This document shows, piece by piece, positions 1 through 5,390 of a DNA stretch of 13,358 nt. Both the position numbers and the translations under genes were made by a program. Origin of the DNA: JANWHF01 sp036276235 (lineage in GTDB: Bacteria > Planctomycetota > Phycisphaerae > Tepidisphaerales > Tepidisphaeraceae). Position 1 is the first letter of the stretch. Every line of letters begins with the position of its first letter. The notes beneath the pieces were generated by a model, which did not search any database, was not told the origin of the DNA, and saw only the letters and a list, made by a program, of their open reading frames with translations. Location of the stretch: positions 1 through 13,358 of the forward strand of contig DATBDZ010000007.1 of assembly GCA_036276235.1 (NCBI GenBank). Direction: 5' to 3'.

Positions 1-471
1 CGTTGACACGCCGCCGCCGACCTTTACGTCTTTGTCACCCGCGGCGTTTTTGGCCAGCTTCAGTGCCTCCTCGATTCCGCCGGTCACGAAGTGGAAGGTG
101 GTGCCGCCTTCCATGACCACGGGCTGGCGGGCATGGTGAGTCAGAACGAAAGTTGGTGCGTGGTAGGGTGGGTTGTCGCCCCACCATCCCTTCCAGGATT
201 CATCCAGCCACGGCCCGCGCACGGGGCCGAACATGTTGCGGCCGAGAATGAAGGCGCCAAAGTTGTCCATCGCTCGAACGGCAAATTGATCGTCGATGTC
301 CCCAACCGATCCGCCCTCTTTCCCGGCCATGGCGCAAAAGGTCCGCGTGTGAAAGAACCATTGAAAGATCTCGGGGCCGCGCTTGCCTAGTGGGTCGCTG
401 GGGCTCTGGTCGATCCCAGCGCTGAAGCCGTCCAACGAAACACCAAATCCCGCGACACGAACTTTTGACAT
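1..471 (-). CDS. Dihydrofolate reductase family protein (RibD C-terminal-like), 3' end cut off by window
   Basis: The minus-strand frame is open from the ATG at 471 down to base 1 (157 codons, no stop), so the C-terminus lies outside the window. The protein starts MSKVRVAGFGVSLDGFSAG, the usual first strand of the COG0262 / RibD_C fold, with SLDG at residues 12-15. LGRNMFGPVRGPW (76-88) matches the conserved LGR.mf.. segment. EGGTTFHFVTGG (121-132) is followed by a glycine loop VGGG (151-154), where the family binds the NADPH phosphates. Members reduce pteridine-like or other substrates with NADPH, but most in this small stand-alone group have no known substrate. I infer that only about 20-40 residues are missing. 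A GGAGG lies 11 bases upstream of the ATG. The gene follows the pseudouridine synthase by 98 bases on the same strand, so they may be cotranscribed. The family call is firm; calling it a true folate-pathway DHFR (folA) is not supported. Confidence 0.88.
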   Translation of the reverse strand, partial: MSKVRVAGFGVSLDGFSAGIDQSPSDPLGKRGPEIFQWFFHTRTFCAMAGKEGGSVGDIDDQFAVRAMDNFGAFILGRNMFGPVRGPWLDESWKGWWGDNPPYHAPTFVLTHHARQPVVMEGGTTFHFVTGGIEEALKLAKNAAGDKDVKVGGGVST

Positions 472-569
472 CTGTGCTTTATCCTCCACGACTCTTATTC
501 TTAACGCTCTGTTTCAGGCCGGCGCTGCATTGATCGTGCAGTGTACAAGCATCGCCGAAAACGGACTAT

Positions 570-1310
570 TCACCCTCTCGCATATTTCCGCAGCATATTC
601 AGAGCCGCGCGAAAGTCCTTCGGCAGCGGCGCTTCGATCTGTGTGCTCTGGCCGGCCTGGTCCGCAAACGTGAGGCGATGCGCGTGCAATGTCAGGCGGC
701 TGATCAGTGGCCGCTCTTCGCCGGATGCGCGGTAGCCTTTTTTGAACCCGCTTAGAAAGATTCCCGGCTCATGGCCGTGGGTGGGGTTGTAGAGCGGATC
801 GATCGCCAGCGGCATTCCTGCTGATCTTAGATGCACGCGGATCTGATGGGTCTTTCCAGTTTTGGGGAAGACGCGGAGCAGCGTGTACTCACGGAAGGTT
901 TCTTCTACTTTCCAGAGCGTGAGCGCGGGGCGGCCGCCGTGGCGGAGGATCGTCATTCTTCGGGGCGAGGTGGGATGCGGGCCCAGGGGCGCGTCGATCT
1001 GGCCTTCGCGCTCCTCCGGCCGGCCAGCGACGAGCGCGATGTATTCCTTACTCGCCGTGTTGTTCTGAAACTGATGCGAAAGATGGCGTTGGGTGTGGAT
1101 GTCTTTGGCGAAGAGCAGAACGCCGCTGGTTTCCTTGTCGAGCCGATGCACGACGCGCACGCGCGGGTCGGCCGATCCTTTCCAAGGGAGATTCAACTGA
1201 TCGGAGAGCTGCGCCAGCACACAATCGTCCTCACCTCGCCCGGGGATGCTGGCCAGCCCGGCGGGCTTGTTGACCGATGCGTAGTGTTCGGTATTTAAGA
1301 GAAGATCCAC
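570..1310 (-). CDS. RluA-family RNA pseudouridine synthase
   Basis: The 246-residue product turns specific uridines in rRNA or tRNA into pseudouridine in the cytoplasm. The family signature HRLDKETSG is at residues 55-63, with D58 as the catalytic aspartate. VNKPAGL (13-19) precedes it, and TGKTHQIRVHL (151-161) is the second conserved block of the active site. There is no N-terminal S4 RNA-binding domain, so it resembles the short RluA/TruC-like forms rather than RluC or RluD. The start is GTG: the upstream frame meets a TGA at 1323-1325 with no other start codon in between, and the conserved fold begins almost at once (LLNTEHYASVNKP). No good Shine-Dalgarno sequence precedes it. A TATGAT on the minus strand (1327 to 1322) is so close that a very short leader is possible. 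The target nucleotide cannot be told from sequence. It is divergent from the glycosyltransferase gene. Confidence 0.93.
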   Translation of the reverse strand: MDLLLNTEHYASVNKPAGLASIPGRGEDDCVLAQLSDQLNLPWKGSADPRVRVVHRLDKETSGVLLFAKDIHTQRHLSHQFQNNTASKEYIALVAGRPEEREGQIDAPLGPHPTSPRRMTILRHGGRPALTLWKVEETFREYTLLRVFPKTGKTHQIRVHLRSAGMPLAIDPLYNPTHGHEPGIFLSGFKKGYRASGEERPLISRLTLHAHRLTFADQAGQSTQIEAPLPKDFRAALNMLRKYARG

Positions 1311-1336
1311 GGGTCGTGAGGATCATAGCGTCAAAA

Positions 1337-1481
1337 GGGTTCAGGGTTCAGGGTTCAGGGACGGAAATGCTGAGTGCTGAATGCTGAGTGCTGAATAGCA
1401 AACCGAAGACGACCCTTTCGCAAGCCAACCCGAAACCCACAACGCTTCCCTCCTGAACCCTGAACCCTGAACCCCGAACCC
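1337..1481. repeat. GGGTTCA heptamer arrays in inverted orientation
   Basis: Three full copies of GGGTTCA plus GGG run from 1337 to 1360. The complementary unit TGAACCC occurs three times at 1454-1474, followed by a variant CGAACCC to 1481. The two arrays could pair as a long, slippable stem around a loop of about 90 bases. They lie in the divergent spacer between the pseudouridine synthase and the glycosyltransferase genes. No protein-coding role is likely: a minus-strand reading frame across the region only translates the repeat. Confidence 0.85.
1368..1395. repeat. Tandem 14-base repeat (two copies of TGCTGAGTGCTGAA)
   Basis: Two perfect tandem copies, at 1368-1381 and 1382-1395. Each is itself made of two near-identical heptamers (TGCTGAG, TGCTGAA). 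The repeat sits inside the loop between the inverted GGGTTCA arrays. Its 7-base period equals that of the flanking arrays. Confidence 0.85.
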
Positions 1482-1491
1482 TCCTCCAAGA

Positions 1492-1521
1492 TTGACCCCC
1501 GCCATTCACCATGTCTACTAT
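1492..1521 (+). promoter_or_regulatory. Candidate sigma-70-type promoter for the glycosyltransferase gene
   Basis: TTGACC (1492-1497, 5 of 6 to consensus) and TACTAT (1516-1521, 4 of 6) are separated by 18 bases. They lie between the inverted repeat arrays and the gene start at 1614, giving a leader of roughly 85 bases. This is the only place in the divergent spacer where I see such a pair on the plus strand. The call is by eye only, and planctomycete promoters are not well described. Confidence 0.35.
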
Positions 1522-1602
1522 CACCGGACCTTTGGGCGCGGGGTTTGCATCTTGCGAGGCCCGGTGCTGCCTGGAGGGTCGGGCCGCGTTCGGTCGGTTT
1601 TA

Positions 1603-1607
1603 CGGAG
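1603..1607 (+). promoter_or_regulatory. Ribosome binding site that decides the glycosyltransferase start
   Basis: CGGAG ends 6 bases before the GTG at 1614. A longer frame opening at a TTG at 1545 has no comparable site and would add 23 residues with no match to the family fold. Confidence 0.6.
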
Positions 1608-1613
1608 ATTGGC

Positions 1614-2354
1614 GTGCGATTATTGATTGCCATTCCGGTTCATAATGAACAGAAATACGTCGATCGCGTCCTCGATAAAATCCGTAAGTTCCACAGCGGC
1701 GATATTCTCGTCGTCGATGATGGGAGCACCGATCAGACGCCGCAGCTTCTGGCGAATCGATCGGATATCAAAGTCATCCGCCATCCCACCAACAAGGGTT
1801 ATGGCCAGAGCCTGATCGACGCGTTCGATTACGCGGCCCGGCGGCGGCATGACTGGGTCATCACCATGGATTGTGACGAACAGCATGAGCCCGAGCGCAT
1901 CCCGGAATTCATCCGCGAGATCGAAACCAATCGGTGGGATCTGATCAGCGGGTCGCGATATCTGGCACCCCACGCCGAGGATGATCTGCCGCCGGGCGAT
2001 CGGCGGACGATTAACTCGACGATCACCACAACGCTTAATGAACTGCTCGATCTGAAACTGACGGATGCCTTTTGCGGCTACAAGGCGCATCGCGTTTGCG
2101 CGATGAAGCGGGTGCATCTGACCGAGCCGGGCTATGCGTTTCCGATGCAGCTGTGGCCTCAGGTTTGGGCCGAGGGGTTTCGCATCACCGAGATTCCGGT
2201 GCGGCTGATCTACAACGACCCCAACCGCCACTTCGGCGGCGCGCTGGATGATGCGGGCGTCCGTTTGCAGCATTACCTGGATGTGCTGCGCAGGGAAATG
2301 GAAAAAGCCACGCCGCGCGAAAAGGCGGCGGCGGCCTGTTGTTGCGCGGATTGA
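1614..2354 (+). CDS. Family 2 glycosyltransferase (polyprenyl/dolichyl-phosphate sugar transferase-like)
   Basis: The 246-residue GT-A enzyme is predicted to move a sugar from a nucleotide sugar to an acceptor, probably a polyprenyl phosphate, at the cytoplasmic face of the membrane. The nucleotide-binding start IAIPVHNE is at residues 5-12, and VVDDGSTD at 33-40. The metal-binding DxD-type motif appears as MDCDEQH (85-91; more usual is MDADgQH). SGSRY follows at 112-116, and DAFCGYKAHR at 151-160 fits the acceptor-side motif of DPM1-like enzymes. There is no membrane segment, so it is a soluble or peripheral catalytic domain without the C-terminal anchor that some relatives have. The GTG start at 1614 is chosen for its spaced CGGAG and because the fold begins two residues later. 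The tail is odd: alanines, then three adjacent cysteines (242-244). The sugar and acceptor are unknown. UppS downstream makes the likely class of lipid carrier. Confidence 0.88.
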   Translation: MRLLIAIPVHNEQKYVDRVLDKIRKFHSGDILVVDDGSTDQTPQLLANRSDIKVIRHPTNKGYGQSLIDAFDYAARRRHDWVITMDCDEQHEPERIPEFIREIETNRWDLISGSRYLAPHAEDDLPPGDRRTINSTITTTLNELLDLKLTDAFCGYKAHRVCAMKRVHLTEPGYAFPMQLWPQVWAEGFRITEIPVRLIYNDPNRHFGGALDDAGVRLQHYLDVLRREMEKATPREKAAAACCCAD

Positions 2355-2442
2355 GTGGCGCGCGAGGATTCTGGAACATGATCGCAAGCAACTGTCATGC
2401 TGAGTGGCCACGAGCGCCCCACACACTCTCGAAGCACAAAAA

Positions 2443-2499
2443 CGGCGGGCAGTGCCCGCCCTACGATTGAATGCGGCGTAGGGCGGGCACTGCCCGCCG
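2443..2499. repeat. Inverted pair of GTAGGGCGGGCACTGCCCGCC palindromes
   Basis: Two 22-base copies (2443-2464 and 2478-2499) are exact reverse complements with 13 bases between them. Each is itself a near palindrome with 8-base arms (GGCGGGCA and TGCCCGCC). The transcript could fold either as one long hairpin or as two small ones. It may stop transcription after the glycosyltransferase gene, but there is no clear T-run. Further copies of the unit are at 4411-4436 and 7303-7323. Confidence 0.8.
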
Positions 2500-2511
2500 C
2501 GTTTTCAGAGC

Positions 2512-2568
2512 AGGTACTCCGAGCATCTGGCCCGATCGCCCGATCCAGCCAGATGCTTCGGAGTACCT
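2512..2568. repeat. Hairpin repeat AGGTACTCCGA...TCGGAGTACCT
   Basis: The left arm 2512-2530 pairs with the right arm 2549-2568 with a single bulge around an 18-base loop. The stretch 2545-2572, covering the right arm and its flanks, is identical over 28 bases to 4482-4509. A degenerate relative is at 7211-7278. It is the inner stem of the composite element ending at 2580. Confidence 0.8.
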
Positions 2569-2631
2569 CAGCATGACGGTGTTCGGGGATCACGATCGAC
2601 GGTTGGTCGATCAGTGCCGGAAACTCGCGAC

Positions 2632-4194
2632 ATGAGCGATTCGCCGCGTTATGCCCGCTGGAAGGCGCCCGCCGAGGATGGGCAGGCGTTGATCTGGCCG
2701 GAGCCGCGGGAATTGCTCGAAGGGGTGCGGGAGAATCAGCAGTTGCTTTCACGGGCGGATTCGTCGCTCCTTCAGAACATTCCTCTTTCACAAGTCCGCA
2801 AGGAATTTCGCAACGAGTTGGGGTACCCGGCGGATGCCGCGCCGATCATCGCCACCGGCCATCAGACGGAACTGCATCACAGCGGCGTCTGGGTGAAAAA
2901 TGCATTGATCGACGCGGTATCCGAAGCTTTAAGCGGCGAGGCGATTCATTTCGCGGTCGATACCGATGAACCAAAACATCTGGTGATGCGCTGGCCGGGT
3001 GGATCCACATCGCTCGTTGCAGAACAAAAGTCGCCAGAACAAAAGTCGCCAGAACAACGTTCACCCGAGCAGTCTTCAAAAGCGGCCTGGAGCGGCTTGC
3101 TGCACCCGCCGCGGCCGGAGCAAATCAGCGAAGCCTCGCAAGCACTTGCGAAAGCCGCGGCTGGGTGGGACTTCAAACCGCTTGCTCCGCATTTTTTTGA
3201 CTTGCTGGCGAAGATATCGCCGCCGTCGCCGAGCCTGCCCTGGGCGCTGAGTCGTTCGCTGCACGCGCTGGATGAATCGCTGGGATTGAACTACCGGACC
3301 ATGCTCGTTTCGCCGCTATTGTGGGTGGACGCTTATCTGGTTTTCGTGCATCACGTTCTGGCGCGAGCCCGCGAATTTGCGCATGACTACAACCAGTCAC
3401 TGGATGAGTTTCGGCGGGAGAAGCGCATTCACACCGCCGCGCGGCCGATGCCGAACCTTGCGGTGTCGGACGAGCGCGTCGAGGCACCGTTCTGGCTGGA
3501 TGATTTATCACGCGGCTCACGACAGCGGGCGCATGTCATACCGGACGGAACTGGTTTCGCATTGTTAGCCCGGGATGGAGATCGATTCACATTCAATCCG
3601 CAAGCGGAGGGCTGGCAAGCCGCCGCGGCGCTGCGCGATTGGCTTGATCGCCATGAGATGCGCCTGAGCCCGCGCGCGCTGACGCTCACCGCCGTTCTGC
3701 GGCTGCTGATCGCCGATGGATTCATCCACGGCATCGGCGGCGGGGAATACGATCAAGTGCTCGATAAGCTCATGGCGCGGCATTGGAAGCTGACGCCGCC
3801 GCGCTTTGCCGTCACGACGGCTACGCTTTTCTTTCCCTCCGCGGCGAATCAGTCGCGCGCGTGTTTGCCTTGTCTGATCGCGGAGGGCCATCATCTTCGC
3901 CACAGTGTTCTGGGAGATCGCAAGGCTCAGCTTGTCGAAGCGATCGCCAGCTCTCCGCGCCGTTCGCATCAACGGGCGGCGCTGTTTGCTTCAATGCATC
4001 AGGAGATTCGCGCCGCCGCCGATCATCCTTCGGTTCGGCAATGGGAATCGCGACTCGAGCAGACGCGCGAGCTGGCCGATGCGCAGCGCGAACTTTTCGA
4101 TCGCGAACTCTTTTATGCAATTCAGCCGCAAGAGCGGCTTTCGGCGATGATCGAGCAATATCGCCGGCGCATTGCCGGGCTGGGTGCGCAATAA
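2632..4194 (+). CDS. Divergent BshC-like protein (conserved hypothetical)
   Basis: The 520-residue product has no signal peptide or membrane segment. I do not recognise it as a named gene, but its layout follows BshC, the enzyme that adds cysteine to glucosaminyl-malate in bacillithiol synthesis. IIATGHQTEL (72-81) stands where BshC has VVTGQQAGL. DGDRF (315-319) matches the BshC N/DGRF segment. RLSPRALTL (344-352) stands where BshC has RFSNNVVTR. FIHGIGGGEYD (364-374), then TPPRF (388-392), matches FIAGPGE...MPPVMPR. The helical C-terminus carries IQPQERL (497-503), like the BshC end LAPQER. The BshC motif FW.AGEDHD is replaced by FAVDTDEPKH (107-116), so the same reaction is doubtful. Four EQ(K/R)SP-type repeats interrupt residues 131-149. 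The start is taken at ATG 2632; a GTG at 2614 would add six residues and has no better ribosome site. The gene is real by length and composition; the function is inferred. Confidence 0.8.
   Translation: MSDSPRYARWKAPAEDGQALIWPEPRELLEGVRENQQLLSRADSSLLQNIPLSQVRKEFRNELGYPADAAPIIATGHQTELHHSGVWVKNALIDAVSEALSGEAIHFAVDTDEPKHLVMRWPGGSTSLVAEQKSPEQKSPEQRSPEQSSKAAWSGLLHPPRPEQISEASQALAKAAAGWDFKPLAPHFFDLLAKISPPSPSLPWALSRSLHALDESLGLNYRTMLVSPLLWVDAYLVFVHHVLARAREFAHDYNQSLDEFRREKRIHTAARPMPNLAVSDERVEAPFWLDDLSRGSRQRAHVIPDGTGFALLARDGDRFTFNPQAEGWQAAAALRDWLDRHEMRLSPRALTLTAVLRLLIADGFIHGIGGGEYDQVLDKLMARHWKLTPPRFAVTTATLFFPSAANQSRACLPCLIAEGHHLRHSVLGDRKAQLVEAIASSPRRSHQRAALFASMHQEIRAAADHPSVRQWESRLEQTRELADAQRELFDRELFYAIQPQERLSAMIEQYRRRIAGLGAQ
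3020..3064 (+). repeat. In-frame 15-base minisatellite encoding EQKSP repeats
   Basis: CAGAACAAAAGTCGC occurs twice without change (3020-3034, 3035-3049). A diverged third copy runs from 3050 to 3064, and the start of a fourth is seen in the protein. It encodes EQKSP EQKSP EQRSP EQSS at residues 131-149 of the BshC-like protein. The unit is 15 bases, so a gain or loss of copies keeps the frame. It lies in a probable surface loop. Confidence 0.9.
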
Positions 4195-4229
4195 GCTTTT
4201 CGGTAAACGCACAGCGAATGTCCGAGATT

Positions 4230-4261
4230 GTCTGCCGGGTCGCACGTGCGGCTCGGCGGAC
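4230..4261 (+). repeat. 32-base near-palindrome after the BshC-like gene
   Basis: The halves GTCTGCCGGGTCGCAC and GTGCGGCTCGGCGGAC pair over all 16 positions. The three non-Watson-Crick pairs are all G-T, so the plus-strand RNA would form an uninterrupted stem with wobbles. It begins 35 bases after the stop codon and could end or protect the transcript. No T-run follows, so an intrinsic terminator is not claimed. Confidence 0.55.
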
Positions 4262-4278
4262 CCGCGATGCGTGAGAAT

Positions 4279-4373
4279 CGCCACGGGCACGCTATCGCGA
4301 GCCCATGCCACCCGATCTTGCGGTGGTCCATCAAATTTGGGTGGCATGGGCTTGCGACAGCATGCCCGTGGCG
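4279..4373. repeat. 35-base imperfect inverted repeat (GCCACGGGCA...TGCCCGTGGC)
   Basis: The left arm 4279-4313 and right arm 4339-4373 match at 32 of 35 positions around a 25-base centre. Both arms contain the GCCCATGCCACC / GGTGGCATGGGC core. It is non-coding and lies in the 422-base gap between the BshC-like gene and uppS. It looks like a separate intergenic repeat family, since no other copy is present in this window. Confidence 0.85.
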
Positions 4374-4410
4374 TTCGTTTCTCAGAGCGATCAGCACTTT
4401 CAGCGCGTAG

Positions 4411-4445
4411 GGCGGGCAGTGCCGGCACTGCCCGCCGCTTTTTAG
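4411..4445 (+). terminator. Perfect 26-base palindrome followed by a T-run
   Basis: GGCGGGCAGTGCC (4411-4423) is followed directly by its exact reverse complement (4424-4436), then GC and five T's (4439-4443). The stem plus T-run would suit an intrinsic terminator ahead of uppS. The palindrome is a variant of the GTAGGGCGGGCA repeat seen at 2443-2499 and 7303-7323, preceded by GTAG here too. The terminator role may therefore be incidental. Confidence 0.45.
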
Positions 4446-4517
4446 AACAGGTTTTGGAAACATCTAAGGTGTCAGCGCGCGCCAGCCAGATGCTTCGGAG
4501 TACCTCAGCCTGACGGT
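4446..4517. repeat. Second copy of the AGGTACTCCGA/CTCAGC(A/C)TGACGGT repeat
   Basis: The right arm (4486-4505) is intact and ends CTCAGCCTGACGGT at 4517. The left arm (about 4446-4465) is decayed. As in the first composite, it lies directly after a GGCGGGCA palindrome. The last 100 bases before uppS (4518-4616) show nothing I can name. Confidence 0.75.
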
Positions 4518-4616
4518 TTCGACCGGGACGTTGGGTTGTAAACGAAATTGTATCTGCAAATTGTGCGCGGACCGCGGCCGGCTATAGATGACTTCCGGCA
4601 TCGATTCTGCTATTCC

Positions 4617-5390
4617 ATGGGGAGCATGGGCGAGCTCGATGACATCCCCGCCGGCCGCTTTCCGCGACACATCGCGGTGATCATGGATGGCAACGGCCGC
4701 TGGGCCGTGCAGCGCGGGCTTGAGCGCGTGCGCGGGCATCAGCAGGGCGCCCGCACCGTTCGCACCGTCGTCACCGAATGCGCCCGCCTTCGCCGGGAAC
4801 ATGGCGGCCCCGATTATCTCACGCTCTATTCCTTCAGCCTGGAAAATTGGAAGCGGCCGATCGATGAAGTCACGTTTCTGATGGAGATGTACGTCGATTA
4901 TCTTCGCCAGGAACTGGCGACGATGATGGAGAACAACATCCGCTTTCGGCAGATCGGGCGATTCGAGAATTTGCCGCAGTCCGTTCTCGATGAGATGAAC
5001 GTTGCGGTGGAGAAGACCAAAGAGAATGATGGGCTCACGTTGGTGCTGGCGCTGAATTATGGGAGCCGCGCTGAAATTACCGATGCTGTCCGCTCGATCG
5101 CGCAGGATGTCAGCCAAGGGCTGATCCGCCCCGAGCAGGTCAATGAGCAATTGATCAGCGATCGGCTTTATACCGCGGGAATGCCCGACCCTGATCTGTT
5201 GATTCGCACGGCCGGGGAAATGCGCATCAGCAATTATTTGCTATGGCAGATCAGCTACGCCGAGCTGTTTGTCAGCCCGGTGCTCTGGCCGGATTTTGGA
5301 GCCGACGATCTTCATCAAGCCATCAGCGCCTTCTCGAAGCGCAACCGCCGGTTTGGGGCACTGGACCGGACCAACACGCTTCAGCGATAA
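4617..5390 (+). CDS. uppS: Isoprenyl transferase / undecaprenyl diphosphate synthase
   Basis: This cis-prenyltransferase adds isopentenyl diphosphate units to farnesyl diphosphate to make the C55 lipid carrier for peptidoglycan and other surface polymers. It acts in the cytoplasm at the membrane. The 257-residue product has the full set of motifs: HIAVIMDGNGRWA (18-30) with catalytic D24, GHQQGA (40-45), YSFSLENWKRP (71-81), LNYGSRAEI (147-155), and LLIRTAGEMRISNYLLWQ (194-211) followed by YAELFVSPVLWPDF (214-227). The usual RTSGE is RTAGE here, a mild change. The start is not certain. ATG 4617 gives the family-typical spacing to the catalytic Asp but has no clear ribosome site. ATG 4626 would remove three residues and has GGGGAG only one base away. 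A TTG at 4548 would add 23 unmatched residues. The stop overlaps the next gene's ATG. Confidence 0.96.
   Translation: MGSMGELDDIPAGRFPRHIAVIMDGNGRWAVQRGLERVRGHQQGARTVRTVVTECARLRREHGGPDYLTLYSFSLENWKRPIDEVTFLMEMYVDYLRQELATMMENNIRFRQIGRFENLPQSVLDEMNVAVEKTKENDGLTLVLALNYGSRAEITDAVRSIAQDVSQGLIRPEQVNEQLISDRLYTAGMPDPDLLIRTAGEMRISNYLLWQISYAELFVSPVLWPDFGADDLHQAISAFSKRNRRFGALDRTNTLQR

Larger units (their letters stand above)
2391..2580. repeat. Composite palindromic repeat with near-perfect terminal inverted repeats
   Basis: This occupies most of the 277-base gap after the glycosyltransferase. ACTGTCATGCTGAG (2391-2404) and the inverted CTCAGCATGACGGT (2567-2580) match at 13 of 14 positions and bound a block of 190 bases. 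Inside are two further inverted repeats, listed separately. There is no reading frame resembling a transposase. It looks like a MITE-like or REP-like non-coding element. Related parts recur at 4411-4517 and 7211-7323. Confidence 0.65.

Noticed and set aside
1337..1481. Possible CRISPR or telomere-like array
   Set aside because: The units are 7 bases with no spacers, too few, and inverted; nothing resembles cas genes. A telomere makes no sense in this interior position.
1355..1633. Minus-strand 92-residue reading frame in the divergent spacer
   Set aside because: It translates the GGGTTCA and TGCTGA repeats (period-7 strings such as GFRVQGS and AFSTQH), with no domain, and overlaps the start of the glycosyltransferase gene.
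2443..2499. Riboswitch or structured RNA
   Set aside because: The structure is explained by repeated simple palindromes found in other gaps in different contexts. No known riboswitch core is visible.
4464..5150. Minus-strand 228-residue reading frame
   Set aside because: It lies antisense to uppS, whose motifs are unmistakable. It shows no family features of its own.
5243..5389. N-terminal extension of the lipoprotein frame
   Set aside because: It lies wholly within uppS and would place the signal peptide about 65 residues into the protein.
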